Of a DNA stretch of 64,000 nt, positions 23,788 through 34,382 are shown piece after piece. Both the position numbers and the translations under genes were made by a program. Numbering within the stretch: position 1 is the stretch's first letter; each line of letters begins with the position of its first letter. Location of the stretch: the NCBI RefSeq assembly GCF_039555335.1, contig NC_092628.1, forward strand, positions 77,440,713-77,504,712, written 5' to 3'. This DNA comes from Amphiura filiformis. Its lineage: Eukaryota; Echinodermata; Ophiuroidea; Amphilepidida; Amphiuridae. The notes below the pieces were generated by a model that saw nothing but the letters and a program-made list of their open reading frames with translations, made no database searches and was not told where the DNA came from.

Positions 23788-24778
23788 TCAGGTATTCAAT
23801 TGCTTGTCGCTCAGCGACTGATTTTGGCCAATCAGTTTCCAAATCAGCAAAATGCGCTCATTCTATTGGTCAAAATCAACCAATTTTTGCTTAGCGACTG
23901 AGGGTATTCTGCTGGCGATGCGCGATAAAAGTTTTGCTGGTATCATATTTATTTATACTTCCAGAAGTTTGAGAACATAGCCTGCAAGCACTTTCGAGTT
24001 TGATATGCAAGTAGCATCAACACACTCGGACACAGGGTTTCTATATTATGCACTGTCAGCTGTAAGGATGCATACGGAGAACTCAATGTGAGTATACTAT
24101 TTACTTATTTTAGGCAAGCCGTGGTATTTTTGACTGTGAATTTTCTTCATTGCGTATAAATTTCAAGAAATGTTACCCTGTGAATATCCTAATTCTTTTT
24201 CATCAGCAGGAAATACATCAAAACACAGAAAAAAATTGTTTGTATATCCAAGTCTGTTTGGATCGGACGAAAATGTATTGGAGGTCTTAAATATGCAATA
24301 CACAAAACGTTGGATTTATATACCATCTTTATTATGAAATTCATAGTACAATCTTGTTATAACATATGACTATAATGAAAACAATCAAAGAAAGAGAACG
24401 GCATATAATATATGACACACGAAAACACGTATGACAATACATTTGGACATGAACGCATCTTTGGCTCATAGCTTTTAAATACTACAAACTTTCACTTGGA
24501 AATGTGACATGAAATTCCCACTATCATGACTATTGACTAACACAGTCATTTTTGACGGGTATAACTTGTGCATACCTTGCGTCTTTGTAATTGTATATTA
24601 TATTGCATGCGACATTCAGTCTTAAACATATACCTTGTAATAATTGAATTTGTGCGTTTTGGGCGTTTTGGTCATGACAGTGAGCGCGAATTTGTACTCA
24701 AATTTTGACCTCATATAATAGTCGCGTCATTAGTCGACTAGTCACGACTATTTGGTGCCGACTAGTGGAATACTAAAA
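23788..24778. other. No gene recognised
   Basis: No splice-supported exon or clear repeat. Short 'tagtcgactagtcacgacta' symmetry at about 24731-24750. Confidence 0.4.
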
Positions 24779-24971
24779 CACTATGGACCACAATGGCCTC
24801 ATCCCAATGCCATAGTTCAATAACCTCAATTAAACAATCAGAGTGCAAAATTTGACCTCAAATTGCAGAGTATGAGTTTTTGTACCCCAATTTTTAAAGG
24901 TCATTCAATGAATGTACAAATGTATTGGGGTTAAAGAAATGTGCCCTGATAGATGAGCATGTTGTGAATCC
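24779..24971 (+). repeat. 190-bp dispersed repeat, copy 3
   Basis: Direct copy of the family at 15995-16188, spanning 'cactatggaccacaatgg' to 'gatgagcatgttgtgaatcc'. Confidence 0.75.
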
Positions 24972-25164
24972 TAGCGTAAATTCTCCACACAGAACACAAA
25001 GCTTCAATTACAGTACCCTGTTGTCCTCCTGCAGCTTCCTGCAAGGAGAACATGTTTCAAAGTCAACTTTGTTCATCTACCAAACACAAAAGTGCCGTAA
25101 ATGTAAGCAATCATAGTTTGCGAGAAATAAGAATCGTAAAACACGTGTTATAAACACGTCTTAT

Positions 25165-25445
25165 TTGTATTCAAAATGTTTTGATAACATTTAAATGTCG
25201 GGTTATATAAATGTCATGGAAACGTTTTCAAAACATTTTATATGAAAAAAACACTACAAAAATATTTTTTTTTAAATTTCAAAATGTTATTGTAAAATAT
25301 TCTTGGCAAACATTTTGGCAAAATATTTCGTCAATTCTTAACATTATGTTAGAATATTTGGCATCAAATTTTGTTTTTGGAAAGTTATTTAAAAAAACGT
25401 TTTATATAACCCGACGATACACGTTTTGTGTTTGCTGCTGGGTAT
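25165..25445. mobile_element. CAGCAAACACAAAACG-type MITE, truncated copy
   Basis: Shares 'atttaaatgtcgggttatat', AACGTTTT and the right end 'acgttttgtgtttgctg' with 17005-17694. The left end is not recognisable. It lies just beyond the 3' end of the minus-strand glycosyltransferase gene. Confidence 0.7.
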
Positions 25446-25532
25446 GTGTTATATATATGTATATGGTTTGAATCACCATGATCACCCTTCACGGCAGAGT
25501 GAATGGCAAGTAAATATCAAAATGATTGTTCC

Positions 25533-26626
25533 TTATATATACCAATAGCCGAGCTTTTTGAAACGCTCTACTTTAATATCGTGTCCAACAATCCAATTGT
25601 TATGAAGAAACACTGGCTTAACATCCGTATTATTCTTACGCCATTCTTCATCAAAATAAAACCGCCCTGAAACAAACTTATTAGTGTCCAGAATGTTGTA
25701 CTTCAATCTCTTTATCGCCTTTTCACGAAGCATAATATTCAAAACCATCTGATCAGGTTTTTTATGGTTATTTAGTTCAAGTCTTCTGATCCATTGCCTG
25801 ACAAAATCTTTGGTACTATCAGAACTGCGAAAATACGCAAACCCCGCACAGAGTACTAATTTGGGACGTGGTTGATCCTCTTGAATAAACAAATCGAAAT
25901 CGCTGGTAAAATACGGGAATGGATCGTCTAACCAGACAGTGTCAACATCCGAAAACATGACATCGTGATTATGCTCAAGTAAATCGAGAATATACTTCGG
26001 TCTTTTGTTGACGAATGCTTTATACTCCGGTGTATCAAAAACTAAGGTTTTGTTGGGAGGAAGCATAAATGCTGGTTTGACTCTGTGCACTTCGGGATAC
26101 TCCAACAAAGCTTCGTAAGTGGCTTCATCCTCCGTGACAATGGTTATGTTCTTTGGGCGACTTTTTAACCTACGTATACTTTCTAGCCAGTTTCTTGTGA
26201 AATCTAAAAATACGGAGTTAGTTGTTGCTAAGACAACTGGATATGGTTTAACTTTTGATACGGTTTGAACGGGGTTCTTATTCTGGTTAGGGTTCTTGTT
26301 TTTGTTGTTGACAGATGAATTGCCAACTTTGGGTTTCCCTGAGTCTGCATCAGGTTGCCGTTTCTGTTCTTGCGGCTGTGGTTGTTGTACCAACTTTGGT
26401 TTCTGTTCTTTCTGTACTTGCTGATGACCACGTTGCTGTTCTTTGCCTTCATCCTCTGGAGGGATTCCCGCCTTAGCGTCATGTTGGTTTACATGCTGAA
26501 TAGCGTTATCGGCGACCCTCCTGGATTCAATTGATATATCTACTTGGTCTATAAATGGTATAATATTATGTTGGAGTTGCGGATGATCTTGATGGCTTCC
26601 ATGCCACACTGATATTACTGATAATC
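25533..26626 (-). CDS. GT77-like nucleotide-diphospho-sugar glycosyltransferase, exon 2 (catalytic)
   Basis: Joined to exon 1 (27376-27463) this gives a 393-residue type II Golgi membrane protein. Residues 30-150 form a Gln/Lys/Asn-rich stem. Residues 155-393 form a nucleotide-diphospho-sugar transferase domain (PF03407 type, related to plant and animal alpha-1,3-xylosyl/galactosyl transferases of GT77). Visible motifs are 'VVLATTNSVFLDF' (160-172), the metal- and nucleotide-binding DVD at 256-258 in 'FSDVDTVWLDDPF', 'LCAGFAYFRSS' (288-298), 'DQMVLN' (321-326) and 'PVFLHNNWIVG' (367-377). The acceptor CTACAG|GA (AG at 26628-26627) gives a phase-1 junction matching exon 1. The open frame that continues upstream to 26687 is intronic. 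The donor sugar and acceptor cannot be read from sequence. The family assignment is firm; the precise activity is unknown. Confidence 0.85.
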
Positions 26627-27375
26627 CTGTAGATTTGAAAGGAAATAAAGACAACATTGACATGGAAATCTTTAAAATGAAACGCACACATGTAGAATGG
26701 TCTTGGTAAATGATTTCTCATCTAAATTTGAATATTTGATTGGGTGTTGCCATGGTTGTTTCAAAATTATGAAAATGACGCTCATCGAATTTTCATGATT
26801 TTCTAATTTCTTATGGGCTTTTGTCTACACTTATTAAGCAAATCTATTTTAGGTTATGTAACGCCTTAGAGGTATAGGTGATATTGGGCTATATCAGGGT
26901 TGTGAAAGTTGTAGTGTGATGCAGTACATCCAAAAACGTTGAAATTCAGAACTTGTTTCGCACCCAAACGATACAGAGCTAAGGCTGAATGTAAATGTTT
27001 GTAGTGTATTATACAGGCTGCAACAAAGCAATGATGCAGTCAAATTTTTATTTCAAAGTAAAGAAATTAATAATGTGTAGATTGTCAGAGGAATTTTATG
27101 GTTTCATTTAATGCTCGGGGCAAAAAATTATGTCTGATTATCTAAAGGGTTTGGGCCATTTTCACCATGATCGATTAATTGCTCTTTAAGTTGAAGCCTC
27201 GAATACCGAGAACCGCGAAAGCCGAGAACCGCTCTATTCAGTTGGTATTGTGATCATTGCGAACGACTCTGTTCTTAATATCAACTTCAAGTATAGCTAG
27301 AATACGTCTATAATACAAAGTTATATAGCCCTTCTTGTTGTATAAATAATGATAATATCAAAAAGAGAAACTTAC
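26627..27375 (-). other. Intron of the GT77-like gene
   Basis: 749-bp intron with donor G|GTAAGT (GT at 27375-27374) and acceptor TCTACAG (AG at 26628-26627). No repeat or nested gene is seen inside. Confidence 0.8.
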
Positions 27376-27463
27376 CTATTTGTTGTACACAGTAACATAG
27401 TCCTAGGAACACCAAGATTAAGAACAACCGTTTCAAGAACATCATTGGACTCAATCTATACAT
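27376..27463 (-). CDS. GT77-like glycosyltransferase, exon 1 (signal anchor)
   Basis: The exon encodes 29 residues plus one base. A short basic cytoplasmic tail (MYRLSPMMFLKR) is followed by a hydrophobic segment from about residue 13 to 26, ending near VQQI. That is the signal anchor expected of a Golgi type II glycosyltransferase. It ends in a consensus donor (ATAG|GTAAG). The last base G plus GA of exon 2 makes a glycine codon, so the reading frame is kept. I found it because exon 2 alone lacks a membrane anchor. A 5' non-coding exon further upstream cannot be excluded. Confidence 0.75.
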
Positions 27464-28020
27464 TGTATAAAAGAATAATAAACCAAAATCACTTTATCAG
27501 TATTGAGCTGAAAGTAATATGCTTATTCTGTTTCAACAATTTTTCCTCACGGTATAACATGCATGACTTGCATGTATTTGATACCTAACATTTTTAATTT
27601 ACTTCAGTCTGCGCACCAAAGTAGAATCATACCATACGGGCATCTAATTACCTGATATTATGCAAATTATGACTTTGGATGCTAATCTACCAAATGAAAA
27701 TAAAAGTATAAAGTCTTTTGAACCAGTTTTAATCACGTTTTCGTTCTCAAGTTCAACTATATGTAAATAAAAGTTAAGCCGAATGGTTTGGAATGCTTGC
27801 TTGGTATCCTACACTGCACTGCGACAGTGTCGGTATTACTGCAACACTGCACTTAACAGTAATAGTCCGGTATCTACGGGAAGTTAATGACGACGATGTT
27901 AACAAAAAAGTAATTCCCGGCACTCCATCCATATTCAAGGTTAAATGTCAACACAGTGGTCAAATTTCAGTAAAAGTATAGTTTGACCTACCTGCGACAT
28001 ACCGTTCTATAAGCAAAAAA
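27464..28020. other. Upstream flank of the GT77-like gene; nothing else recognised
   Basis: Presumed 5' UTR or promoter region. No clear TATA or CCAAT assignment and no other gene. Confidence 0.35.
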
Positions 28021-28026
28021 GTCAAT

Positions 28027-28345
28027 GGGGGGGGGGGGGTGTAAGTTTTCGGCCACATAGGGGCCAACAATTAAAAATGCTCCGATTTCAACAGAGCTCT
28101 TCGTATATTGAAGCTAAACTGGTGAAATATAGTGTAAAAGTGAAATTCATGCACGCGAAGCGCGCGAAAATTTGCACTTTTTTGGTTAAAATGACCAAAT
28201 ATAAGGTTAATTTTAATTTGGTCAGAAACCCACATACAGGCGTCAACATTGGGGGATGATTGTATGGACAATCCCCTATCAAAATATTGCCCCGGGATGG
28301 GGATATCCCCGGGATGTCCCCCCCATCCCCGGGATCTACGCCTAT
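28027..28345. repeat. Dispersed repeat with 13-G tract and GCGAAGCGCGCG motif
   Basis: A G13 run (28027-28039) is followed by 'tcatgcacgcgaagcgcgcg' text. The end is built of 'ccccgggatggggatatccc' and 'ccatccccgggatctacgcc'. Shares the 'gcgaagcgcgc' core with 5350-5690. A transposon fragment of unknown class. Confidence 0.5.
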
Positions 28346-28623
28346 GTTTTGCTTGATCACACCACATGTTATTATACATAGGCATGGTTCAGTTGAACCT
28401 GAGTTGAAGAATAAACGTGAATGTAAGTAAATCTACGCCAAGAGTTGGCAGCCCTGAACATATTGCATGACGGGAAGGGGTAACTTACCGCTGGCGTGAC
28501 ATAGAAATCAAGATCGTGAATTTAAAGTCAAGATCATGAATTTAGAATGTTTAAAGAACGTGCATCCACAATGTAGTTTACTAGTACAAAGTAAGTCTCC
28601 ATCGAGAGCACAACGCATTGTTC

Positions 28624-28685
28624 CCAGCAAACACAATACGTTTTACAGAAAAAGTTTAAATGTCGGGCCTTTAGGCCATACACGT
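28624..28685. mobile_element. CCCAGCAAACACAAAACG-type MITE end fragment
   Basis: 'cccagcaaacacaatacg' followed by 'tttaaatgtcggg' is one end of the family at 17005-17694; the remainder is absent or decayed. Confidence 0.6.
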
Positions 28686-28898
28686 TTTTAATAACTTTTT
28701 TTTAATTGTCTGTAAAACATTAAAAGTGTTATTTCATTTTGAAGTACAAAAATCGTATTTCATTTCATGAGGTAAGCTTCCCCTTTTCCCGCACTTTCTG
28801 CATACAAACACTTACAACTGTAATCGGAGGTCCCGGGTTCAACCATCTCTAAATTCCACCCATTGAGTGCTCTTACAAACTCATATATTTAAATCACG

Positions 28899-29565
28899 TT
28901 AAGGGCTGGGGTATGAACGTTTGGACAGTATTTATTGTGGGACATTAGAGCACATCAGACATATCGAATTGCATTCTGAATACGAAGAATGTCATTCTGA
29001 TATCAAATAATTTTGATTTTTGAAATTCGCAATGTAATACACATTTTATGGCAAATGATTTAAAATTGATATTTTTGATATTTAACAGTACTTGAAGTGA
29101 ACTTTATAAATCTGATGATTTATACTTAAAGTGTATGTAGGTGGGATGAAAAGCCGACGATCAATTGAAAATTTTGACCTTTCGTATTGAAGATATGGAT
29201 TTTTCCCCAAAACACCAAAAAAAATTAGGTCTTTTTGGGAAAAAATCCATATCTTCAATATGAAAGGTCAAAATTTTCAATTGACCGTCGGCTTTTCCTC
29301 CCTGCTACATACACTTTAAGAATATGTCATTAGATTTATATAATTTACTTCGAGGACTGTTATATATCAAAAATTTGACAAATATCAAATTTTTATAATT
29401 TGTCATAAAATTTGTATTATATTGTGATTTTCAAAAAATGTAAATTATTTGATATCAGAAAGACATGCTTCGTATTCAGAATGCAATTCGATAGGTCTGA
29501 GGTGCTCTCATGTCCCACAAAAAATACTGTCGAAACGCAATAAACGCTCATTTTAGATCCCTTAA
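28899..29565. mobile_element. TTAA-bounded long foldback element, family A, copy 1
   Basis: 667 bp between TTAA at 28899-28902 and TTAA at 29562-29565. Almost the whole length is two arms of about 310 bp around a centre near 29215-29235. Matching landmarks are 'catatcgaattgcattctga', 'gatatcaaataatttt' and 'atccatatcttcaatatg'. The two ends differ in the first 20 bases (TTAAGGGCTGGGGTATGAAC versus complement TTAAGGGATCTAAAATGAGC), a difference kept in copies 30995-31637 and 53396-54055. No protein is encoded. Confidence 0.9.
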
Positions 29566-29724
29566 CCCATGAAGACAAATCGGTCAATAGTTATCATTGG
29601 GTAAGATCTTACTTCCCGTCATGTTTTTGACAATGTGAGTTCATTTTCATTGACTCAATGTGGTTTAGATATTGTCCAGCGTGTTCACATTAAACAAGGT
29701 TATGATATGAACATACATGAAGTA

Positions 29725-29964
29725 TAAAGGTTCTAAATAGAACCTTTTTTTGTCCTCTCAGGAGAACCCTCCCTCTTGAACCTTTCAAAAAGGTTCATTA
29801 ATTTTGGAGAACCCTCTCTAAAGAACCAAAAACGGTTCTGTATCACATTTTTGGGACCATTTTCGACGACTTTGGAACCATTTTTGGTTCTTTAGAGAAC
29901 CTCCATGGGTTCTCCTGAGAGGACAACTTTTAGAACCTCTTTAGAACCTTTATTTCTTAGAGTG
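29725..29964. mobile_element. AGAACC-rich foldback element, copy 1
   Basis: Ends with 'aaaggttctaaatagaacc' and 'tttctTAGAGTG'; inner arms 'gtcctctcaggagaaccct' and 'gggttctcctgagaggac' pair. It contains about a dozen AGAACC or GGTTCT motifs. A longer relative with CACTCTA...GAGAGTG ends lies at 55533-55939. Confidence 0.75.
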
Positions 29965-30249
29965 ATATATACCGTACCTCATGGTAGCAAAACTGGTAGA
30001 AGACATCTGGTCTCGGAGTTATTCGGATCTGGTCTCGGAGTTATTCGGAAGGATCCGAGTGAATTCAACGACGGTCACCTCAACGTCTTGCTGCTGTTTT
30101 TCAACATCTTCATTGTCATTACAGGCAACGACATTGGTTAGTTGTGATTGAAAACACGAATCTGCTGACAACTAATCAACTGTTAACATAATGCCAAAGA
30201 AAATGCGTTAGGAAAGAAACACGAGTTTAGCAGGAAACACTATTATAGG

Positions 30250-30840
30250 GGTAAACAGTTATGGGAGCTTATGGGGTAAAATTGGGTAATCTTTGCCAAA
30301 CATTGGGTAAATATACGCGGGTTGGGTATAAAAAGTGATGTTACCCAGTGGCTGGGTAAACTTTCTGTTTCTTGGGAAAAAAAGGTTAGTTGGTCAAACA
30401 GTGCAACACCACAGAATGTATATTCCTACTTTTTTGATGGTATATGTATCGAAACGACGCCAGATAGTAGTTGTGAATGTTGCATTGGGTAAAGACAACA
30501 TATTACCCAACAAAAGGATAAAATTCACCCAATAATATAGTACTAAATAACCAATATCATTAGGATATACCCAATACTATTTAGTAAAGGCAATATATTA
30601 CCCAATAAATGGACAAAATGTACCCAATAACGTAAAATAATTACCAAATACCATTGGGTAAAATTATATTACCCAACAAATTGGTATTGTTTTTAACCTT
30701 AATTCTGGATAACTTTATATACCCAACTGGGGTTGAGTAACACGCGTACCAAGAGAAAGGGTTGTTCATAGAGGTCCCAGCGGTTGGATAAAACTTTGCC
30801 CAAGTTGGGTAAGAAATACAAACCGTTCTAACAGTGTAGG
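30250..30840. repeat. TTGGGTAA-rich foldback repeat
   Basis: Many TTGGGTAA, TACCCAA and ACCCAATA motifs occur in both orientations, for example 'aaattgggtaatctttgcc', 'tattacccaacaaa' and 'accattgggtaaaat'. The segment could fold back on itself but has no sharp ends. No gene. Confidence 0.55.
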
Positions 30841-30994
30841 TCCTAATAGTAATACAGGATGAGTCAAAATGATATGTACCCAGCTTTACTATTATTTTCT
30901 TATTGAATACAAATTCTACAAAATATAATTTATTTGTATGGTACTTAAAGTCCCATTAATTCAGTATGAAAAATTCAAATTGTTTATAAATTGC

Positions 30995-31637
30995 TTAAGG
31001 GATCTAGAATGAGCGTTTATGGCATTTCGACAGTATTTTTTGTGGGACATGAGAGCACCTCAGACGTATCGAATTGCATTCTGAATACGAAGCATGTCTT
31101 TCTGATATCAAATAATTTTCATTTTTGAAATTCACGATATAATACAAATTTTATGACAAATTATTAAAATTTTTGATATATAACAGTCCTCGAAATAAAT
31201 TTTATAAATCTAATGATATATTCTTAAAGTGTATGTAGCTGGGAGGAAAAGCCGACGATCAATTGAAAATTTTGACCTTTTATATTAAAGATATGGATTT
31301 TTTCCCCAAAAAGACCTATTTTTTTTTGGTGTTTTGGGAAATAAATCCATATCTTCAATACGAAAGGTCAAAATTTTCAATTGATCGTCGGCTTTTCATC
31401 CCACCTACATACACTTTAAGTATAAATCATCAGATTTATAAAGTTTACTTCAAGTACGGTTAAATATCAAAAATATAAATTTTTAATGATTTGCCATAAA
31501 ATGTTTATTACATTGCGAATTTCAACAAAAAAAAATCAAAATTATTTGATATCAGAAGGACATTCTTCGTATTCAGAATGCAATTCGATATGTCTGATGT
31601 GCTCTAATGTCCCAAACGTTCATACCCCTTCCCTTAA
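30995..31637. mobile_element. TTAA-bounded long foldback element, family A, copy 2
   Basis: 643 bp, inverted relative to 28899-29565, between TTAA at 30995-30998 and TTAA at 31634-31637. The second TTAA is shared with the next element. Sequence just outside the three-element train (left 'caaattgtttataaattgc', right 'gcaatttacaaacaatttg') is itself an inverted repeat, so the insertion site was the centre of an older palindrome. Confidence 0.9.
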
Positions 31638-31979
31638 GGTGGTACTACACCCCCTGATAAATTTTGTGACTAATTTTGCATTTTTCTCAAAAAATAAATA
31701 CACACTGTGTAACAAAGGTTATGTATATTATAGGGGCAAGGAATCCAATTACTTCACTGAAATTTCAGTGAGTCAAGACAAGTGGTTCATATATTATGTT
31801 AAGCAATGAGGTACATTCTAGCAGTACCTCTTTTCTTATCATAAATAACGAATCGAAATTCCAGTGTAGTAACTGGATTCCTTGGCCCTATAATATCTTT
31901 TGTTACCAGTGTGTAGTTATTTTTTGAGAAAAATGCAAAATTAGTCACAAAATTGATCGGGGGTATAGTACCACCTTAA
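31634..31979. mobile_element. TTAA-bounded foldback element, family B, copy 2
   Basis: 346 bp, same family as 8469-8842: ends TTAAGGTGGTACTACACCCC and its complement with few changes, interior 'tataggggcaaggaatcc' and 'ggattccttggccctata'. Shares TTAA 31634-31637 with the element on its left and TTAA 31976-31979 with the one on its right. Confidence 0.9.
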
Positions 31980-32204
31980 AAGAGGAAGCACCGCCAGAAC
32001 ATTTCTTCTGGGGTGAACCAAACCTGACTGGTTATCAAATTAATCAGTGACAAGGTTATCTCTGAATTTGACAGGTGCTAATTGATGTTTTAATGTTATT
32101 GCATCAATTAGCACCTGTCAAAATCACATTAAACCTTGTCATTGATTAATAAGACAGGTTTGGTTCACCCCAGAATAACTGCTCTGGCGGAGCTTCCTCT
32201 TTAA
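31976..32204. mobile_element. TTAA-bounded foldback element, family C
   Basis: 229 bp from TTAA 31976-31979 to TTAA 32201-32204. The arms 'agaggaagcaccgccaga', 'ggggtgaaccaaacctg' and 'ttagcacctgtcaaa' all have inverted partners. It is nearly one palindrome. Its left TTAA is shared with the family B element. Confidence 0.88.
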
Positions 32205-32283
32205 GCAATTTACAAACAATTTGAAATTTTTATACTTCTGGTGAGATGTTATAACATAATTCTCCAAATAAAATATATTGATA

Positions 32284-32596
32284 TTAAAGGAGGATTTCGT
32301 GATCCTAGCATCCTCTTTTTATGACATTTTTCATTTCAGTTGATTCCGATTTGCGTTTGCGAGTTATGCATGATTATGTGTATTACACTGCTCCATAGGC
32401 AATGTAGTTGTAATTTCGTTCTGGTGCACCAGAACGAAATTCAAATTTGGCGATATTTTTTTTAATTTTTTTAATCTGCAAGAAATATTTGGTACATAAA
32501 CATTATGTAGCCAGATGTATCCAGTGGTGTAAAAATCTCAACTTTTTTTGGGAAAAGTGGGGGGATGAGGCTGTGGATCACGAAATGCCCCTTTAA
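32284..32596. mobile_element. TTAA-bounded foldback element, family D, copy 1
   Basis: 313 bp between TTAA at 32284-32287 and 32593-32596. The ends are 'aggaggatttcgtgatcc' and 'ggatcacgaaatgccccttt'. At 32412-32441 it carries a 30-bp perfect palindrome, AATTTCGTTCTGGTG and its exact complement. The same palindrome is intact in the inverted copy at 53058-53399. Confidence 0.85.
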
Positions 32597-33983
32597 TCTG
32601 CGATGTTATAAGGCCCGCCGATTACGAGCTGATTAAACTGTAGTTATTTTAATATTGACATTTCCCGGTGACATTTTTGGTAAAAAGTGTAAAATAAATG
32701 ACAAAATCGCAGTTATAAATCCGTGACAATACCATATACTTACCTTAGTTCCAGTAACTGTAACTCAGTATCTCAATTATTTATCACTATCATTATTGGA
32801 TACTGACAAGCTCAATATGAAATGATTATGATAGGGTTCGAACTTCCTAGTTTTATATTGTATTATGTACATGTAATAGTACTTACCTTACCGTAAACAC
32901 CATAAATGTGTATGTAGCCTATGTAGGTATTAATTATCTCATCAAAAACTATTCGCGCAATCGAACTTGAACTGTCGGATGAGAATTCTCTTCCTCTCCA
33001 AAAGTGTTCCTAAGGTCGGGAATCCTACAATTACGTTCAGTCTTGCGAGAATATAAATTTGTAGAATTTCTTCTCATCCCTTGGCACGTGTAGACATATT
33101 TACATTTCTATTCAATGGTTTGCGATACTAATTGCGATTGACCTTTGCACCGTATTATTTGATTTAAAGGCATGACTGTTTGGTATCTCCATAGTGACCC
33201 GGAATAATTAGTATATCCATCTCCGGAATAGTGACGATAGTATTGTCACTATCACCATTATGATACAAGACGACATACCGTTATTTAAAGCTCATGCATG
33301 GCGAAGCTAATCATGTCATTACATGTATGTTAGCATGGTATAATTGATATAACAAATCAGTGTACAAAATCGAATTTCTTACACTACATCAATTTACTTA
33401 CCAATGGCAATAATCAGCAACAATCAGAACAAAATATTAAGTGTTAGTGACAAAATCAACCATCGTTTTAGCGTCCCAACGTTTCCCGAATACTATGTAT
33501 GACCCTGATGAACAAAAGTGTATTTTGGGGCCGGATTGTTGTAACGATCCTGTTGGCCTATGCAATCATAAATTCGCAATGTATACAACCAACACGTACT
33601 ATAAGAATACTGTTTGTTCAAAACCGACCCAAAGCATTCGTGAATGAAAATTATAACAATAGAAGCTCACTCTTGCATGAAAAGTAGAAAGCCCGGGGTA
33701 GAAAGTTCGCTTAGCAGGTATGCAGATTTGTATTATTGTCCCCTGCATACAATCCGGGAACAAAAATATAACATAACCATAAAAACAATACCTTTTGCGA
33801 TAATCAGAATCAAACGAAATTCCTTTCGAAATTATTTAAGTGTTATATTGAAACAAAAAACAAACCTTTTGTTTAAATAAAAATTACCAAAGCAAAAATG
33901 TTAATTGCAGTTTTTAAAATTATAGTAGAATAATTAGACTTATTGCCCGGACTTATTGTAAATTTGAAAATTTGTGAAAACCG
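32597..33983. other. No gene confidently recognised
   Basis: AT-rich sequence. A 62-codon open frame at 33499-33687 (plus) begins MTLMNKSVFWGRIVVTILLA and has a short hydrophobic stretch, which could be a signal-anchor exon. There is no supporting domain, and its end is not a clear splice donor, so I do not call a gene. Confidence 0.35.
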
Positions 33984-34382
33984 TTCTACGGCGTCTAAAA
34001 AGCGGCATTTCAAAGCTTCCGTTCAAAAGTGAAGGTTTTCGAGCTAAGTTGACCAAGTGGATGGCGGGCGAAGCCAGTTTTAAAACAATACCCGTGTTCT
34101 TCGGTTCGTTAAGGGGGAAGTTCCAAAAATACTGTAATTTTTGCATGAAAATGAGGTTAGTACAATCTACCCACTGACCTACTGACATTTTAGTGCGCGT
34201 AAATTCATATTTTCCGTAAAATTCACTAGTGCAAGCGAAAAGCAAATAATAATGTTAATTTCCTAAATTTTGAAGAAGAAAAATAGGAATAAGAACATTT
34301 TGTAACACTAAAATAGGAAATACTGTTCAAGATAGAAAAAAAGGGGTCCGTTTGAATCCCTGAAAGGTGAGACGCCGTACGA
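33984..34382. repeat. Possible MITE with TACGGCGTCT ends
   Basis: Short terminal inverted repeats: 'tctacggcgtctaaaaag' on the left and 'gtgagacgccgtacgaa' on the right, about 400 bp apart. The 10-base pairing could be chance, and the interior is not self-complementary. Confidence 0.35.

Noticed and set aside
25533-27463. A glycosyltransferase cluster with the gene at 37017-38198
   Set aside because: The two genes are about 10 kb apart, on opposite strands and from unrelated families (GT77-like and GT31), so a functional cluster is not supported.
28071-28385. Several frames of 60-104 codons on both strands
   Set aside because: All derive from one dispersed repeat; none has a start context or domain.
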